This document shows positions 11,901 to 26,900 of a DNA stretch of 64,000 nucleotides, one piece after another. Location: the NCBI GenBank assembly GCA_003991915.1, contig RQTK01000980.1:121622-185621 (forward strand), written 5' to 3'. The stretch's first letter is position 1, and every line of letters begins with the position of its first letter. Under the pieces are notes generated by a model. It was not told where the DNA came from. It did not search any database and saw only the letters and a list, made by a program, of their open reading frames with translations. This stretch comes from Elysia chlorotica (Eukaryota > Mollusca > Gastropoda > Plakobranchidae). The position numbers were made by a program, and so were the translations under genes.

Positions 11901-14900
11901 CTGAAAGGTAAGAAAAAAAATTAGGGAAGGTTTATAGGAATAATCATTATTTTTAAAAGGTTTTATTTACTAGATGATGCATCAGTACAACTGCATGTGA
12001 TGAATAATAGTCTTATCTATACACAAAAGGGTGTTCACGGCGGCGAAAAGGCACCAACTCCGTTCACTTTACTTTTGAGCAATAAATAAGCAGACACCTG
12101 ACAGACCAGCGGCGACCACCGTCTCACGAGGCGTCATCGGGGGGTTAATGACTTTTCACCCGATGCAGGTGCCGGCCGATTGCCTGTGTGCATTTTTATG
12201 GGAACATTTTCAAAACTCGATACTTTATTTTATTGCGCAGTTTAAACCACGCTGATTAAATCTTTGTTTTATTTTTATAAGTTATTTCTCCAAATATGAN
12301 NNNNNNNNNNNNNNNNNNNNNNNNNNNNNNNNNNNNNNNNNNNNNNNNNNNNNNNNNNNNNNNNNNNNNNNNNNNNNNNNNNNNNNNNNNNNNNNNNNNN
12401 NNNNNNNNNNNNNNNNNNNNNNNNNNNNNNNNNNNNNNNNNNNNNNNNNNNNNNNNNNNNNNNNNNNNNNNNNNNNNNNNNNNNNNNNNNNNNNNNNNNN
12501 NNNNNNNNNNNNNNNNNNNNNNNNNNNNNNNNNNNNNNNNNNNNNNNNNNNNNNNNNNNNNNNNNNNNNNNNNNNNNNNNNNNNNNNNNNNNNNNNNNNN
12601 NNNNNNNNNNNNNNNNNNNNNNNNNNNNNNNNNNNNNNNNNNNNNNNNNNNNNNNNNNNNNNNNNNNNNNNNNNNNNNNNNNNNNNNNNNNNNNNNNNNN
12701 NNNNNNNNNNNNNNNNNNNNNNNNNNNNNNNNNNNNNNNNNNNNNNNNNNNNNNNNNNNNNNNNNNNNNNNNNNNNNNNNNNNNNNNNNNNNNNNNNNNN
12801 NNNNNNNNNNNNNNNNNNNNNNNNNNNNNNNNNNNNNNNNNNNNNNNNNNNNNNNNNNNNNNNNNNNNNNNNNNNNNNNNNNNNNNNNNNNNNNNNNNNN
12901 NNNNNNNNNNNNNNNNNNNNNNNNNNNNNNNNNNGAAGAAGAAGAAGAAGAAGAAGAAGAAGAAGAAGAAGAAGAAGAAGAAGAAGAAGAAGAAGAAGAA
13001 GAAGAAGAAGAAGAAGAATTAATAATGGGGAGGGGGAGAAGCATGTGCTTCACTGCTCTAACATAATATTTTTTATATTTATGGATATCCCACTGATGAA
13101 TAAAATCATCTACGTTGACCAGTTATCATTTATTAGGTCCAGAACGAGAAGATTACTGAGAGTGCGAGTGACTTGTCATGTTTATGATCCTTTTATCTAG
13201 TGAACCCCAGGCGTGCAGCAGAATCTGAAAACAGAGACTTTTTCAGTAAACCAATGTCTTTTATCATGTAAAATTTTAGGTATTTTAACGGTGACTTTTT
13301 TATGCTTTAAAAGATTGAAACAACTGCCATAAAATTAATTTTTTTTTTCATGAACTGAGTCATTTCAAACTTTATTTTTTAGGTCATAATGTATGTATTT
13401 TTCCACTTTCTTTGAACAGAATGATGCACATTTGCTTGCCTTTTTAAATATATCTTTAAAAAAAAAATTATTTTATTGCAAGTAGTGTGATTTTCGTTTA
13501 AAAAAGGGCATCAATCGCATTCCACGCATTCCGTCCGCGTGCCTTTTCCTGCCACACAGGTAAAGTTTCTGACCGGAGACGGTGCTTGCCCACCCGTGGT
13601 GAGCTGTCAGATAAGGGTGCAAGAATTACGCGCTTAGAGCTCACTGCTCACATACTAAAGTGAACAGAATTCGTCGCCGTGTGTTATTACCCTCAATGTT
13701 ACTGTACAGAGAGATAAGTATTATACAAAAATAATCCATATATTTTAAACTGCAATCCTATTAAAAAAAATATGAAAAAAAAAATTGAACCATTCAGAGC
13801 AAAATGATACAAGCTGATGAAATTTGAGCTAAAGAAAGGCACACAATGAAGAGATAATTTGTGGGTGATGATATTCTTGTTAGAAAAATATCAAACCAAC
13901 AGCAGTATTGCAGAACATAGCTACCCTCTACAGTTACCTGGATCCTTTTTTTAGACAAGATGGAGACATGAACATCTGAGTGTGAGGGAAGGTGAGAACT
14001 TGAGGAACAGTCCGGTCCCATCTCCAAAACCCAGTCTCTGTCAGTCCCACATTTCTGGAGCAGAGCATCTGCTGCCGATCTATTCTTAGATGTGAGCCTT
14101 AGGAATTAGAACAATAGTACAGAAATTGATATTCACAGTCCAATAACCTTGCTAGATTGTCTTCAAAAGAAATTTGGTGCTAACACATAACCATGCAATA
14201 AACATGCACTTAATAATCAAATCAACATGATAAGAATGTTTAGTTCCATTATCTTCATAATGAAGTTTGAAAAAAGATACCTAGGTGATAATATAATTTT
14301 CTTCAATATAATTGTCTTTTTTATTTCCACTAATAAAATAAAAATGTTTAAAATACTTGCTAACATTACCTGCATATGAACAACCCATGGAATGTTTTAT
14401 GGGTCAAGAGTGTTGAAAAGTTAAATGATGCGACATGCTTCATGCATAGCAGGTGAAAGACACAAAGATTCTATTAATTAAGTAAAGATTCAAAAATAAT
14501 GAATAAGGAACGATTTACACCCATTATTGATTTATCTCACCTGTTGTTTCCCATAGCTATAAAAAGTGACAATTCTTCTTCAATTTGAGATACAGAAATA
14601 GGTAATCGCATCCTTTCTTTTCCTAACAATTCTCTGCAGAAAACATGTGAGCAAAAAAAAAAAAAGAGTTAAAAGAATTAAAACTCAATTCATGATATCT
14701 ATGTGAAAATTATCAGATATAGCATAGTTTCATAATCCAAGCCAAATTAATATCTAAAAATGGCATAATTTGAAAATAAATCAATATCAGAGAAAGCATT
14801 CCAATAACTACAAAATAAATAGAGATAATTAATGCAATTAATGATGAAATAATAAACCAACAATATACCTTGTATGCAAAAACATTGACTGAACAATTGG

Positions 14901-17900
14901 ATGGTACTGTCTTCTCAAAGCCACGAGAGCTCCAACATAAGCAGACAGTGCAAGAAGCTCATACATCAATCTAAGACATTTCATGAATAGAAAATGGGAT
15001 CATAATATACATAGAGAAAAATCGCACACACACACACACACACATTCTTACTGCCAGACTTTTAGATATATTTCTCATATCGTATATAAAGAAACTAGCT
15101 ATATGGTATTGTAGTGTTGAATGGTTTCGCTTAATTTAAAATTGAGGTGCGTACATATTCATTATTTCCAAAAAATTATCAGTGATAATACCAAGATTTT
15201 AACTCTTAGAATTTTCCATACATATGAAACACTTTATGAGAGAACCTGCTTATGAACTAATTATTTTAATAGAACGTTTTTGTAAAAAAACAAAAAACAA
15301 AGGTTAGTAAATTACAAAATAAATAAGCTTGAATAAGCAGATGTGATGCTTTTAGTATAATAAGAAATTATGTTAAAAAAACCTTTATCAATATAAAATA
15401 AAGGACACAAAATTCAATAATAATCATTATAAAGAAAACAAAACAAAAAAACGTGTACGCATAATCTAACAAATTAAAAAAAATGTTCTTTAAATTTTGA
15501 ACCACAATTAACTCTTACTTGACACATTTAGGGTGTTGAAGCTTGTCTGTCCTGATGCTACAAAGCAACTGCAACAAGGGAAATACATCATCAGCTGTCC
15601 AGTGTGATCTTTGCATTGTCTCTATGGTTGAAGATAAAAAATTTTACTTGTATTATTACAATTTATACAAATTAATGAATCTACAATTATCAGCATCATA
15701 ATTATTAATAATTTCATCTAAATGTAACCTCTTCAAAAGATTTTGAAGCACAAATGTAAATTATAGTTTTCCAAAATTAAAACAATACAGCATGTAAAAA
15801 CAAACAATATTCACAAAGGAGATCAGAAAATTTTACAAGATTTTAAAAATTCCATACATACTTTAAACAAGTAATTATAAGCCTGGAACAGTGTTAAAGG
15901 GTATGTAAAAAGAAGGCCTTTGAAAGAAGGTTTAAAGGAAATAATACAATATAATAATTAAAATAATAAAAATCTTTAAAAAAATCTGATTTAAATTAAA
16001 ATATACACAAACATAAATATTAATCTGCAAATAACAACCAATGAAATATAAAGATCCTTGTTCCAAGGAGTATTTTAAAAATATGTACATATTAATCAAA
16101 ATAGAACAAACAACAACCACAAACGGGTAACCTTTGACATGCTCCAATCCCAACTCTAGTCCCCTCTCTGGTGTTGGAGACAGCAAGTAGTACTGGACAT
16201 ACTCCCTCAGTGGACCATCGGTCTGCTCAAGAGAAATAGCTTTCCTATGGCATGCTTCCATGGGTGGAAGGTCAGCCTGTTGTGATAATATTGCATGTGG
16301 AAGTATTGAAAAAAATCAAACCATTGACAACATATTCTGTTGTCTATTAGGCGATTGTTTTTTAAAATATATTATTACTTGAAATCGAGGAGCTAATAAA
16401 TGTCTTTGGATAAAAAAGGTGTCTTTAGTATTGCCTTCACTTTATTCCTAATCATGTAGACGAAAACACATTCTGATACTGAAACAAATGGAAATGAATA
16501 AAGAACATTATGCTCTACATTTCATCGTTTTTCCTACTAGACTGTTTCACAATATCAAGATATCCGTTTTCCATGACAACATTTACACATGACTAAAACA
16601 AAGTGGTGAGCCAGGTACAACATCACTATAGGTCAGTTCTCAATGAATAATTTGAACTCATTAAACATGCTTATAAAATAGGGATAGCCATTTCATATTT
16701 ACACAATTAAAAATAAGAGAAGAATTTAGATTTTAGACTTATTGAAAAATTTTTTAACTAACATATATAACAGTTATAGACTATTTTTGTCTGACTGATT
16801 TTCCCCAACTTAAATGGTTCTATTTTCAATTAAGAAAAATAAAATAAGAGCTTTGTAGCTAAGTCAATGTTTTGAACATAAAAGTCTGAGGCTTGGATCT
16901 GATTTGGGTTCCTCATCGGGAGATCTTTGAGCCGTAAACTAAAGACTGATTTAAAAAAAAATCTAGGGGATGTATAACTAAGACCTTCTTTTTTAAAAAA
17001 TAGGAAATGTAAAACTGAAACCAATTTGTAAAGCTAATATGATTCAGTCAACTTTTTGTACTGAATGATAACTCCGCCAACCCGAAAATCAACAAAAAAC
17101 CAACAAACTTGCTTTTTTTCTTTTTACTAAACTGACCAAAAAACCTAAAAGCACCTAATCACCTTATGCAGGAGTGTGTCTATTTCTGCCATGCTGGCTG
17201 CACATCGAGCACAGAGACATGCCAGGGCTTGGCGAGGGTTCTGCTGCAGTTTGAGCAGATCAACTCCCAGCTCCCTGAAGAGAAGATAAAACTAACATTA
17301 TTATTTAAAATAACATTTTGTGTTGTTGCAAATTCACCCCACTTGTCTTATTGTTTGCTGAAATGTTCTTCCCAATACTTTATGTAGAATGACGATAATG
17401 TTGAAAGCTTTAGAAAAACATACAAAAAAGCATTATTGTTATCAGCAACTATGACTTTCAAAAACTGAAAAAATATATTTGTTTATTCAAAATAAAGTCA
17501 GTAGAAGGCATGTACCATGCAGGTAATTTTGTACTAATAGCACATAATAAACAGATCCACTCACACCCACACTCAAGATTTTAGGTCTACATATATTTTT
17601 ATGAGTACCTTAGAGTTGTAAGGTCCACAATCTACTTCCAGAAATACAGTCTAAATCTAGAACATATCTAAAATATACAGATCTGACGCCCACTAAATTT
17701 TCGATTTCGAAGAGAAGTCTTCACACAACCCATAAAAAATTCAGGTTAATTGGGCTCAACATTTCTATTATTTGGTTTTCTAACTCACAAATGTCAAAAA
17801 CATTCCATTGAGACAACCATGCCATCTATTCGCCTTAGATGAGTAGGAAACGGCAAATTGGATTGTTTGAAAGTATATCTTGACTTGACAATGGGGGGCA

Positions 17901-20900
17901 AATCGGGTATTTCCGTATAATCTAGCTCGGAACTGTACAGAAATTACCAAGAAAATAAGAAGTATCTTTTATATTCTTATTACCGAATCTTCAGACCTCA
18001 CGATATCTGCGGTTTGCTTATTAACCAATAAGCAAACCGCAGATATCGTGAGGTCTGAGGATTTGTTTTTCTTCCCTCCGATGGTTCCTCAGGTACCGAA
18101 CAGGTAGTGAAAATAAAACAATTTCCCGTCCCTGAATTTTAACATTATTGTTAAAAATTACGATCGGATGCACTAGAAAAGCTTGGTACTAGATCTAGAA
18201 GGGGTGTTACAATGCATATACATCCAAGGGGAGCGGGTCAAAACGAAAGCAACCTATTTTCGACATACTGCCAGTCGTAGGAGTAACTGGTGCTTTTACT
18301 GTGTTTTAGATACATGTATTCACATTGGCGCATTATAATAACAGACACAGGTCCAAACAATGACATTGTTGACCTATTATCAATACTGCTCAAAGGAAAA
18401 ATTCTACGATTTGCACTGTAATACTGTTACACATTTCCTCACACATAGGCCTGATCAGGTAATACTATTATTATCGATACAGTTCAAAGGAAACCTCTAC
18501 GTTATGAGTTGTGTTCCAATAACGCATTTATTTTGCTAACAGGTCAGATCAGCAAAAATCTGTGATTTGCGGACTTTGTGGGAAAAGAGGTAATTGCTGA
18601 AAAAGTAGCGGCAAGATCAAAATTGCGGATTTCCGCGAATCCGCGGAAGATTATGATCTACGCTTTATGCACTGAAATTTTCTCTATTTAATAAACAAGT
18701 CTATTATACATTGTATTGCAATTTAAAATTATAATATTTGTGTTTAAAAATCTAAAAAAAATTGATAGAAGAGGACATAAAAAACAAGACCAAATTTAAA
18801 TAACACATACTCACCATTTTCCTAAAGCCTCACACCTTCGTGAAAGCAACCCAAGAGCCACGTCTGTTTCATTGGGACAGTTACCCAATACAAGACCTAT
18901 GCTGACAGCAAGCTCCAACTCATGCCCCCTTATCAACTTAGACAACGCTCTCTGAAATTAAAGAATCAAACCATTTTTATACAGACGACACGTTTGTTTC
19001 TTTGCTATAGGATTTTTTTAGTTTCTATGAGAATAATAAGACTTGTACAAAATACAAGAATGAGATAAATATCTGGCTGATAATGGCCAGAAAACATCCA
19101 AGAAAGCTTATGCTTTGTATCAATTTAGTCACACTGTATCGATTAGCACATCCTTTTCTAATCTTGCCATGTATTTGTCAAACTGTATCTAAAACATCAA
19201 AATTAAATTAACTTTTGTCATATTTGAACTACAGTTTGATATTTATGCAATTAACATACATATATCATGGATGAATATAAAGATTGAGTAACATCTTGTT
19301 TGTTATATTTTCTTTATCATCAGTTATGGAAGAGAAGTCTCCACAGATTGTGCACTTTACCTTTGCCTCCTATAATTATTGAATGTAGTAAAATAAAATA
19401 AAAATATGTAGATGGTCGAACAGTTGTTCACAAGAGCTGCTGAAAGGTTTTCTCTTTCAATTCAACCAAATTAATTTACAGCTATATTGGAGACATTGAA
19501 CTGTCATCTAGTTGCACTTTGCCTTAACTAGCCCATTGTTACTTTCCCCTCTAGATCAAGCATTCAAATCTATCATATCCAATGATATTGATAATAGTTC
19601 TATACATTTGAAGCCGTTTTTTCTATTTTTGCAAACTTCATGTATACACAGCTTTTGCATAATCCAGGGATCCCAAATTTTGTTCTACTTCCATTGGCTC
19701 AGCGAAGTGAAGACTGAACAATATAGTGATGAAAAATGTATACAATACCACTACCATAATGTTCCAGTAACTTCTTACATAAACTTAATAAGGACTGATC
19801 ACTTATTATGTGTATCCCTAGGGATTCCTTTTATATTGAGCATAGATCTTACTCTGTATAAATCTGTTCAGAAAATTTAGGGACAAAGCATGTAACTTCT
19901 CAATGACTGATTCACCAATACTTGAATAAAGTCCAATCTTACCAGTCTCATGTAAGGCTTGACCAAATTTCTTGTATAATATCCTAGTTGAACCAGTTTT
20001 CCTGACATGCTTTTTTTTTGCAACACACTACAATGCTTATTTAATACATATATAAGGTATTTTAGCTACACCTAAAACTGATCTTTTCTTAATATAATGT
20101 GGACCTACACGTGCATCATCCACAGCTAAATGGCAGCATGCAGCCAAGGCTGGTGACCCTTTACGAAAATGGCTGTCAGCTAAATTGTTCATGGTTTCTT
20201 CTATTAGTCTGAAAATAAAATAAGAAAAAACATGAAATCCATGAATATGTGGTGTTAATCACGTGACATGTTGATTTTCGAAATAAAACGTTTTTGTTTT
20301 GAAGGGATTCTAATAAATAGCATTTTAATTTAGCCCTAAAAAATGACTATACCATAACAAAGTTATTTTGTGCAATAGAAATAATAATTGATCCTTAATC
20401 TTTAGAACCCAAGTTGACTTGAGATGGCTTAGATTTCTCTTACATGCAAGATAACCATTTATAGTGAAAACAAAGTCTTTTGCACTACAAATAATATTCC
20501 CTTATTAGAACAACAATTTTCATGTACTTTTAAAATTTTCTTGCCTCATCCAAACATGTCTAATAGAGTTTAAAAAAAAGGTTACTGTAACTTTATCAAC
20601 GCTTCTAACCTGTCTCCTTCTCCTTCAAAATTGTCTTTCTCACTACCAGAGCTGCTACCATTAACATCTTTTGATTTGGTACTGGGCTTGGTGATAGAAC
20701 CCTCCGCCGCACTCTGGGCTATTGTTGTGGCATCTGCAAGCTGACCTCTAGAGGTTAAAAACGTTACCAGTTGATCAACATCACCAGCTGCCACACTATA
20801 GGGCAACACATCATCATCATCTTCTGCCATGAGAGCTGTGCAGTATCTGTTATTACCAATAAGCAGATATATTAACCAAAAACCAAAAAAGTACCAACTT

Positions 20901-23900
20901 ATAAATGAGTAAAGTTAAAAAAAGATTCCTACCTTTATATTCTTTAAAAATTCTTGTGAGTAAATTTTTTTTCAGCTTATGAAGAGCTTAAGACCAGTTT
21001 AATAAAATTCATTTTAACAATTGCATTATTCGCCTTTCTCAAAAGTCACACTAAAGCCAAGTATTTTGGGCTTAATATTGGACAGTTTGGCAATGCCTAA
21101 AGCTTTGATGGCACTGATCAGCCCCACTTGGTGCCACTGCTGATGTGTCATAAATATACAAAATGTACTGAAAAATTCAGTTATATACCTGCTATTCAAT
21201 TTTATCCAGTAATCCATTGAAACTGATGGTGCAAGGGCCAATGCTTTCACCCACTGAAATAAAAAAAGTTATTTTCTTACAAAGTCACTTATTCTACTTC
21301 CTCAAAGTTAAAAACCTTAAGCAATGTGATTGAGAAACGTCATTAAACTGCATCATTCTTACAGGCCATTTTAAACAATCTTTAACCCATTCTTTTACCA
21401 AAAAAAAACTTGACCTTGACTAGATGAGTCTTTAAAAATTTAGGTTTATCATTGAAGCAACAATGCCTCTCAAGCAATAAGCCTGATACTGAAGCTCACA
21501 GTAATTCAAAACATGTTAACCATTACAAGCTGAAAAAATATTTTTTTTTTAAACTTGTTTTATTGAAAATAAAAATGAATGCAATAATCAATGAAGATAA
21601 GTACATCTTAGAGTTGTAGAAGTATATTTTGTTTACATGAAAAGAAAATACTTCTTTAAACCTCTTGTACATATCAAAATTCTACTTGTTCTTTGGCTCT
21701 TCAGCACGACAATAATTATTTTTTGGATACTTTATTATTTACATGAAAATAAATAGTCCCACATAGGTTTTTTTCGAAAATTTATTTAAGAAAAATATAA
21801 ACAAACACATTTATCTAAAAAAAAGTCAATTGGAAAAAAAGACAATCTAAGGCGGCAAAATTTGAGCAATAAAATATACACTTCTTAAGGAATTCAGTAC
21901 CTCTCCTAATTCTACCATGAGCTCACAGTAGCGCTGGATATTGCCAAGCTGAATATGGAGTTTGGCTGCCTGTCGAAGTCTCTCTTCTCTGTTGGGAGCA
22001 CCAATTCCACCTCCAAACCTAGACATTTTAATCATCTCCAACTGTTGAGCTTCCGACTGAGCATCATGAAGAACAAAATAGAAAGAAATGTAATTCAACG
22101 CTAAAAAGAAACTCATTTAATGAGATGAACAGGAAATATTTCTCTAAATATATACAGATTTCTATGACTACTCAAATTTACCTTCATGAAATCATCATCA
22201 ACAGGTGCCTTTGCTTCATGGTGTTGGCAATAATGTTTAAAATTCTTCAACCCTTTATTGCCAAAATTACCAACACTTACTTTTTGATGTCAAACCATGG
22301 AGCAAGACTGTGTATCATTTGTTCTTGTTGCCTTCCTCTTCCTCGTTTTCCCTCTAATTTCCCTGCACTGATATGGTGTCATAAGTTTTACCTTCTCATA
22401 AGTTGAACCATTTAAGCCACCTGTCTCACCGTATTCTAGTAAGCAATGATCCTATTTCTCTACTTTTCTAATACTTAAGTGCTGTTCTTTTTTGTTACTC
22501 GATGAACAGCTTTTTATTTTTAACCAAAAGGAGAAACTGCCACAAAGTTACAATGCGTTTCTCTTATGTGGAATTATTAGTAAGTACTAAAAATGACAGT
22601 CCGTCGATATTGACGATGGCGATCTGTTTTCGGCATGGTCAGGTTGAACAGGCTCTCATGTGAGCCAGCAGACCAGACCGTGATATGCAGAGACGCTGGC
22701 AGATGGTGCATCGGTGATCACCAGTGGTAGGTAGTGAGTATCGACGCTCGTGTGGCCGTTTGTACTATGCTAGCAGCACTTTCTGAACGGCCTACTTGGC
22801 GATCTTTTTTTCCTTCACCACCACAGATTTGTCTCGTACCTGCTCCTGTCATGAGTCATGTGTTCCTCTTTAGCGTATCCTCATAGCGCTGTATTTGTCC
22901 ACTTTACGCCCCGCCTCCTTTCTTTACTTCTGAGTATTGCAATGTATTGGGAAGTTTGCTACCATCCATGCGGTGCACATGTCCAGCTCAGGGGAGTCAA
23001 ACGGAGGTTATGAGGGCCTCAAGACTAACTCTGGGACACGGTTCTGCCATTTGATGTGGATGATTGCTCTAATGTGTCGGGATTCCACTCTACTCAAAGC
23101 CATTATATGTTTTGTGGAAGTGAATGTTGCATCCAGTGGCATAAAGTAGGCACGACAAAACAGCAACAGAGTACACCTTTCTTTTGGATTTCTTGTGGGT
23201 GCTGTGCTGGTTCCTGAGCCGTTTCTGTAGAGATCCATATGCATATTTGCGCCCTTTCCACTTAGAGATCAGTGCCGTTTGAATTTGTGGCGGTATTTAA
23301 TGGCACGCTGAGCAGAGACTCCATTTATCCTTACACTACTCCATCAGTCTTTATAGTTGAGGATTTGGTTGAATGCAAAGTTTCTATTTGCCTCGGGGTT
23401 GTATTTACAATGTTTGGTTCATAAACAACAAAAGCATCAGTCAATGTTGAATTTCTAATTCGGTGATCTTGTTGTGTCCATTTGTGTTTAGAATCTGTAA
23501 TCTTTAGAAAAATATTTTTTTACGCATAATTTCAAATCTTAATGGTCTATAATTTACCCTACACAAAAGTGAAAGATACCAAAATAATCACATAAATCGC
23601 TTTACTCAACCTTTTTTAACTTTAAATTGGCAGAGTTAGGTTTTTAAAAGTTGCAATGAAGACGGTCTATTATCCGATGAGATTAACTTGCAAAATCGCT
23701 AATCAGATTCATTAATACAAACTTCGGAAAGACAAATATTTGTCATCATCTGGGCGCATCTGTTAAATATTTCACTTTTGTATCGGTGTTGCATGTTTGT
23801 CTTTGTTTTTAATCGCATGCCAACTAACACCCTAACCTGTACTTCACTAACTACACCCAACCTCACGCTGTTACAACAATGAAATCATAGATGCACCCAT

Positions 23901-26900
23901 TAGGGCAACTTTAAGAGTAATGCTAAGGTGCCGTCTTCATCGCAACTTAGGGAGAGTTTTGGTTAACAGGTGTTGATTTAAAGTAATTACGAAGGGTCCT
24001 GAATATATTTTTGTCTAGTCTTGTAAATTTTGTTTTGCTTGAGTCAGAAACAAATATTGAAGATTTTAAGGATTAGTCGGTTTTCTTATCTGTAGTTTTT
24101 TTCAATTCATGTCACTGATTGCAGATTATGTCGTCTTGCTGGCAATAATAATGGTTCATTTTTATCTTAAGATTGGTTCCAATGTGGCTGAAGCGGTTGT
24201 GTATCTTGATGCAAAGTACGCGTTAAAATGTGTGCAGTGTCCTAGTTATCTTTTTTTCTCTTCTGATGAAAGTGTAGTGAGTGGAGAGCCAAAGTCTATA
24301 CTTCTAGTCCCTATCTCGAAAGGCGTGTGGCAAGTGAAATTTGCCTTATTGTAAACAAAAAATTGTTAATATCAAAGTTCTACAAATTGATAGGGAACGA
24401 CTATTGCCATTTAGGACTCATCAGATTACAACTTTCTGTTCTTGTCTGTGTGATTAAGCTGAGCTGCTTTAACCAAAGCGAGTTTCACTGTATTGCTTTA
24501 AGCGCAGTCTTTGCTAGACAAGATGTACGCACTGTCTGTGTGGATTCACGTAAAATTGTCAGACGTTAGTATTGGGATCCGTCCACAATAATAGCAAATA
24601 TAGTGCTGACGTTGGATGCTAAGCAACCAACTCATCTTAAGATGTAACCTGCCCTGCATGTAGATCCACGCGTGTGACTTGTGGTTGGGCGATGTCGCAA
24701 TGATTGGTGTGGTTAGATATGTGTGAAAAGGGGGGTGGGGCGTTGCAATAGATTGTCACTGCGCTACGTTTGGCCTAGGGTTATAGTTTTACTTTTTATC
24801 AGCTCAGTTCAGCGATACTATGATTTGTGCAAATTGTTTTTTGTTTTTGTTTAATCAAATGTAAAATTCAATTTAGGCCCCCAAGCTGTGAAAACTGTTA
24901 TCTAATTCTTTTTTTTTACACCATTCTATCATTTGACAATTCAAATCCGTAGGTTTTTGTTGGGATTTTTTTTCATAATTTTTTACATGCCTCTTTCCTC
25001 TGGCGTTTTGCTGCCTGCTTTTGGAATATACTATGATTGATATCGCTCCATTAGCGGTATTATTTGATAAGATCTTTCCGCTTAAATTATAAAAGATGAT
25101 ACAATATTTATTACTGTTATACCGTTAAATTGTTTACGAAACCGTGAAATATCAATGTCATTGTTATTATTCCTATATTGGCAATAATTATTTCTACAGG
25201 ATTTGTTCTATCTCGATTGGACCGCTTAGTTTCGCACCAATTGGATATGTCAGTATATTTGATGGGTGTCAGCGGAATGAATAGGTGTCAGTATAATGTC
25301 AGGTTGAGCATTTAAGACAGTAACAAAGCAACCAATCAACCAGTTCATCTCATTGTTGCATCCCGATGGTAAACAATCAGCAATCTTAAACACAGGATGC
25401 TTAATTCAGTACCAGTACACGATGTGCTACCTTTTTTACGAGCTGGCAGCGCGTTTTACCTATTTTAGTTTTATTTCATTCAAGATATCAGTTTTGTCAG
25501 AATTTAGCAGTGTCACTGGTCCTGTTGAAATCTAAAGATAACACGTTTCGTAACCTTGGTTTACGTGTTCCTTTGAATTGTAATTTCTGTTTGCTTTTGG
25601 TGCCTGTCTCTTTCGCTGTATTCTTCTGTTTGTATCCATACGTGGGGTGAAAAAGGGGGGGGGGGGGTGTAGGGAGACTGGTGCAAGTGGTAAAGATATT
25701 TGAATATCCCAATGGGAAGATTACCGATTCGAGACCCAGGTTCGGTTAAAAACGTCTCGTGCAATTTTGCCCTCTGCTGATCGGTTCGTGTCAGTATTTT
25801 TTAAAAATATGATCGACTGAGACATCCTGTTATCCCCGCACTATCTGTGTGGCAAAACGTAAAATTGGCAGTCATCAGTCTTGGGACCAGTCCACAATGT
25901 AGCCTTTCTGCTTACGTTGGGCGTTAAGAAACAACTCAACTCTACATTCCTAAGCCTTAGTCACCTTCAACGCTACGTCCATGCCTGTCTCTTTGTGATT
26001 TTCTCTCTTGTAAACAAAACAAAAAAACTAATACAAAACAAAACAATCGTCCTTAAATCGTTCATTCGCTATGCGTCATTTGATTTTATTAGACCGATGC
26101 ACGCCTAAAAAGGTTATAAATACTTAACTTTTTCATTGCTGCATTTTATTTTAATTTTTTTTCCATCTCCAGGCAGTTAATTCTTGTTTCTTTGTATAGT
26201 CAACATTTGCGTGTAACCACTGCTTGAATAAGCATTGTCCTGTCATCGAACATCTTGCACTTTTAACTGAAATGTTTTATAAAGTATTTGTCTTGATTCT
26301 CACATTAATTCATACGACGGAATGCAGGAATACATTGCGGATTTTTTTAAATTCTATAATAGGAATCCGTGTGGGATCTGCCGGGTCCTTTATGTTTAAC
26401 TTTTCGATTAAAAACAAAGGTAGAAGCACATACAGTTCTTGACTGCTTTTAAAAATCTCAAGTCTAATGCAAACTAAAGTCCTTTTAGCTTATACTTGAA
26501 ATCATATTCTTGGGGTTGCCGTCTGAATTTTACCTCGGAAGTATTTTGTGTTAAGAGATGTCTAAAATTGTGTTTGTTTTTTCTGTTTCATAGTGATTCA
26601 ATGTACCTTTTGACACCAATATTTTTGGTGATGTACATTGATTGCAATGATTATTTTTTTTTTAATCCATCTTCAAAAAGCGTTTATTTAGTTTTTGTTC
26701 ATGGTTAATTTGCTTCATATTGAGAGAATAAAGCAGTAAACAAATTATGAATATGAAAATCATAATTTGAAAAATAGGTACGGTTTCAATTGGATCGTGA
26801 GGCGTTCGCATGCCAAATATATTATGTACTAGCAAAAGTGTCTCCAGCTCAACCAATTTTGGCTTTTCTGCCTTGTGCAAATACGAGGGCAGGCTGATAA

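Noticed and set aside
12256..13066. Two long open frames over the gap (poly-Ser minus, poly-Glu plus)
   Set aside because: They consist of undetermined bases and the GAA array; no coding evidence.
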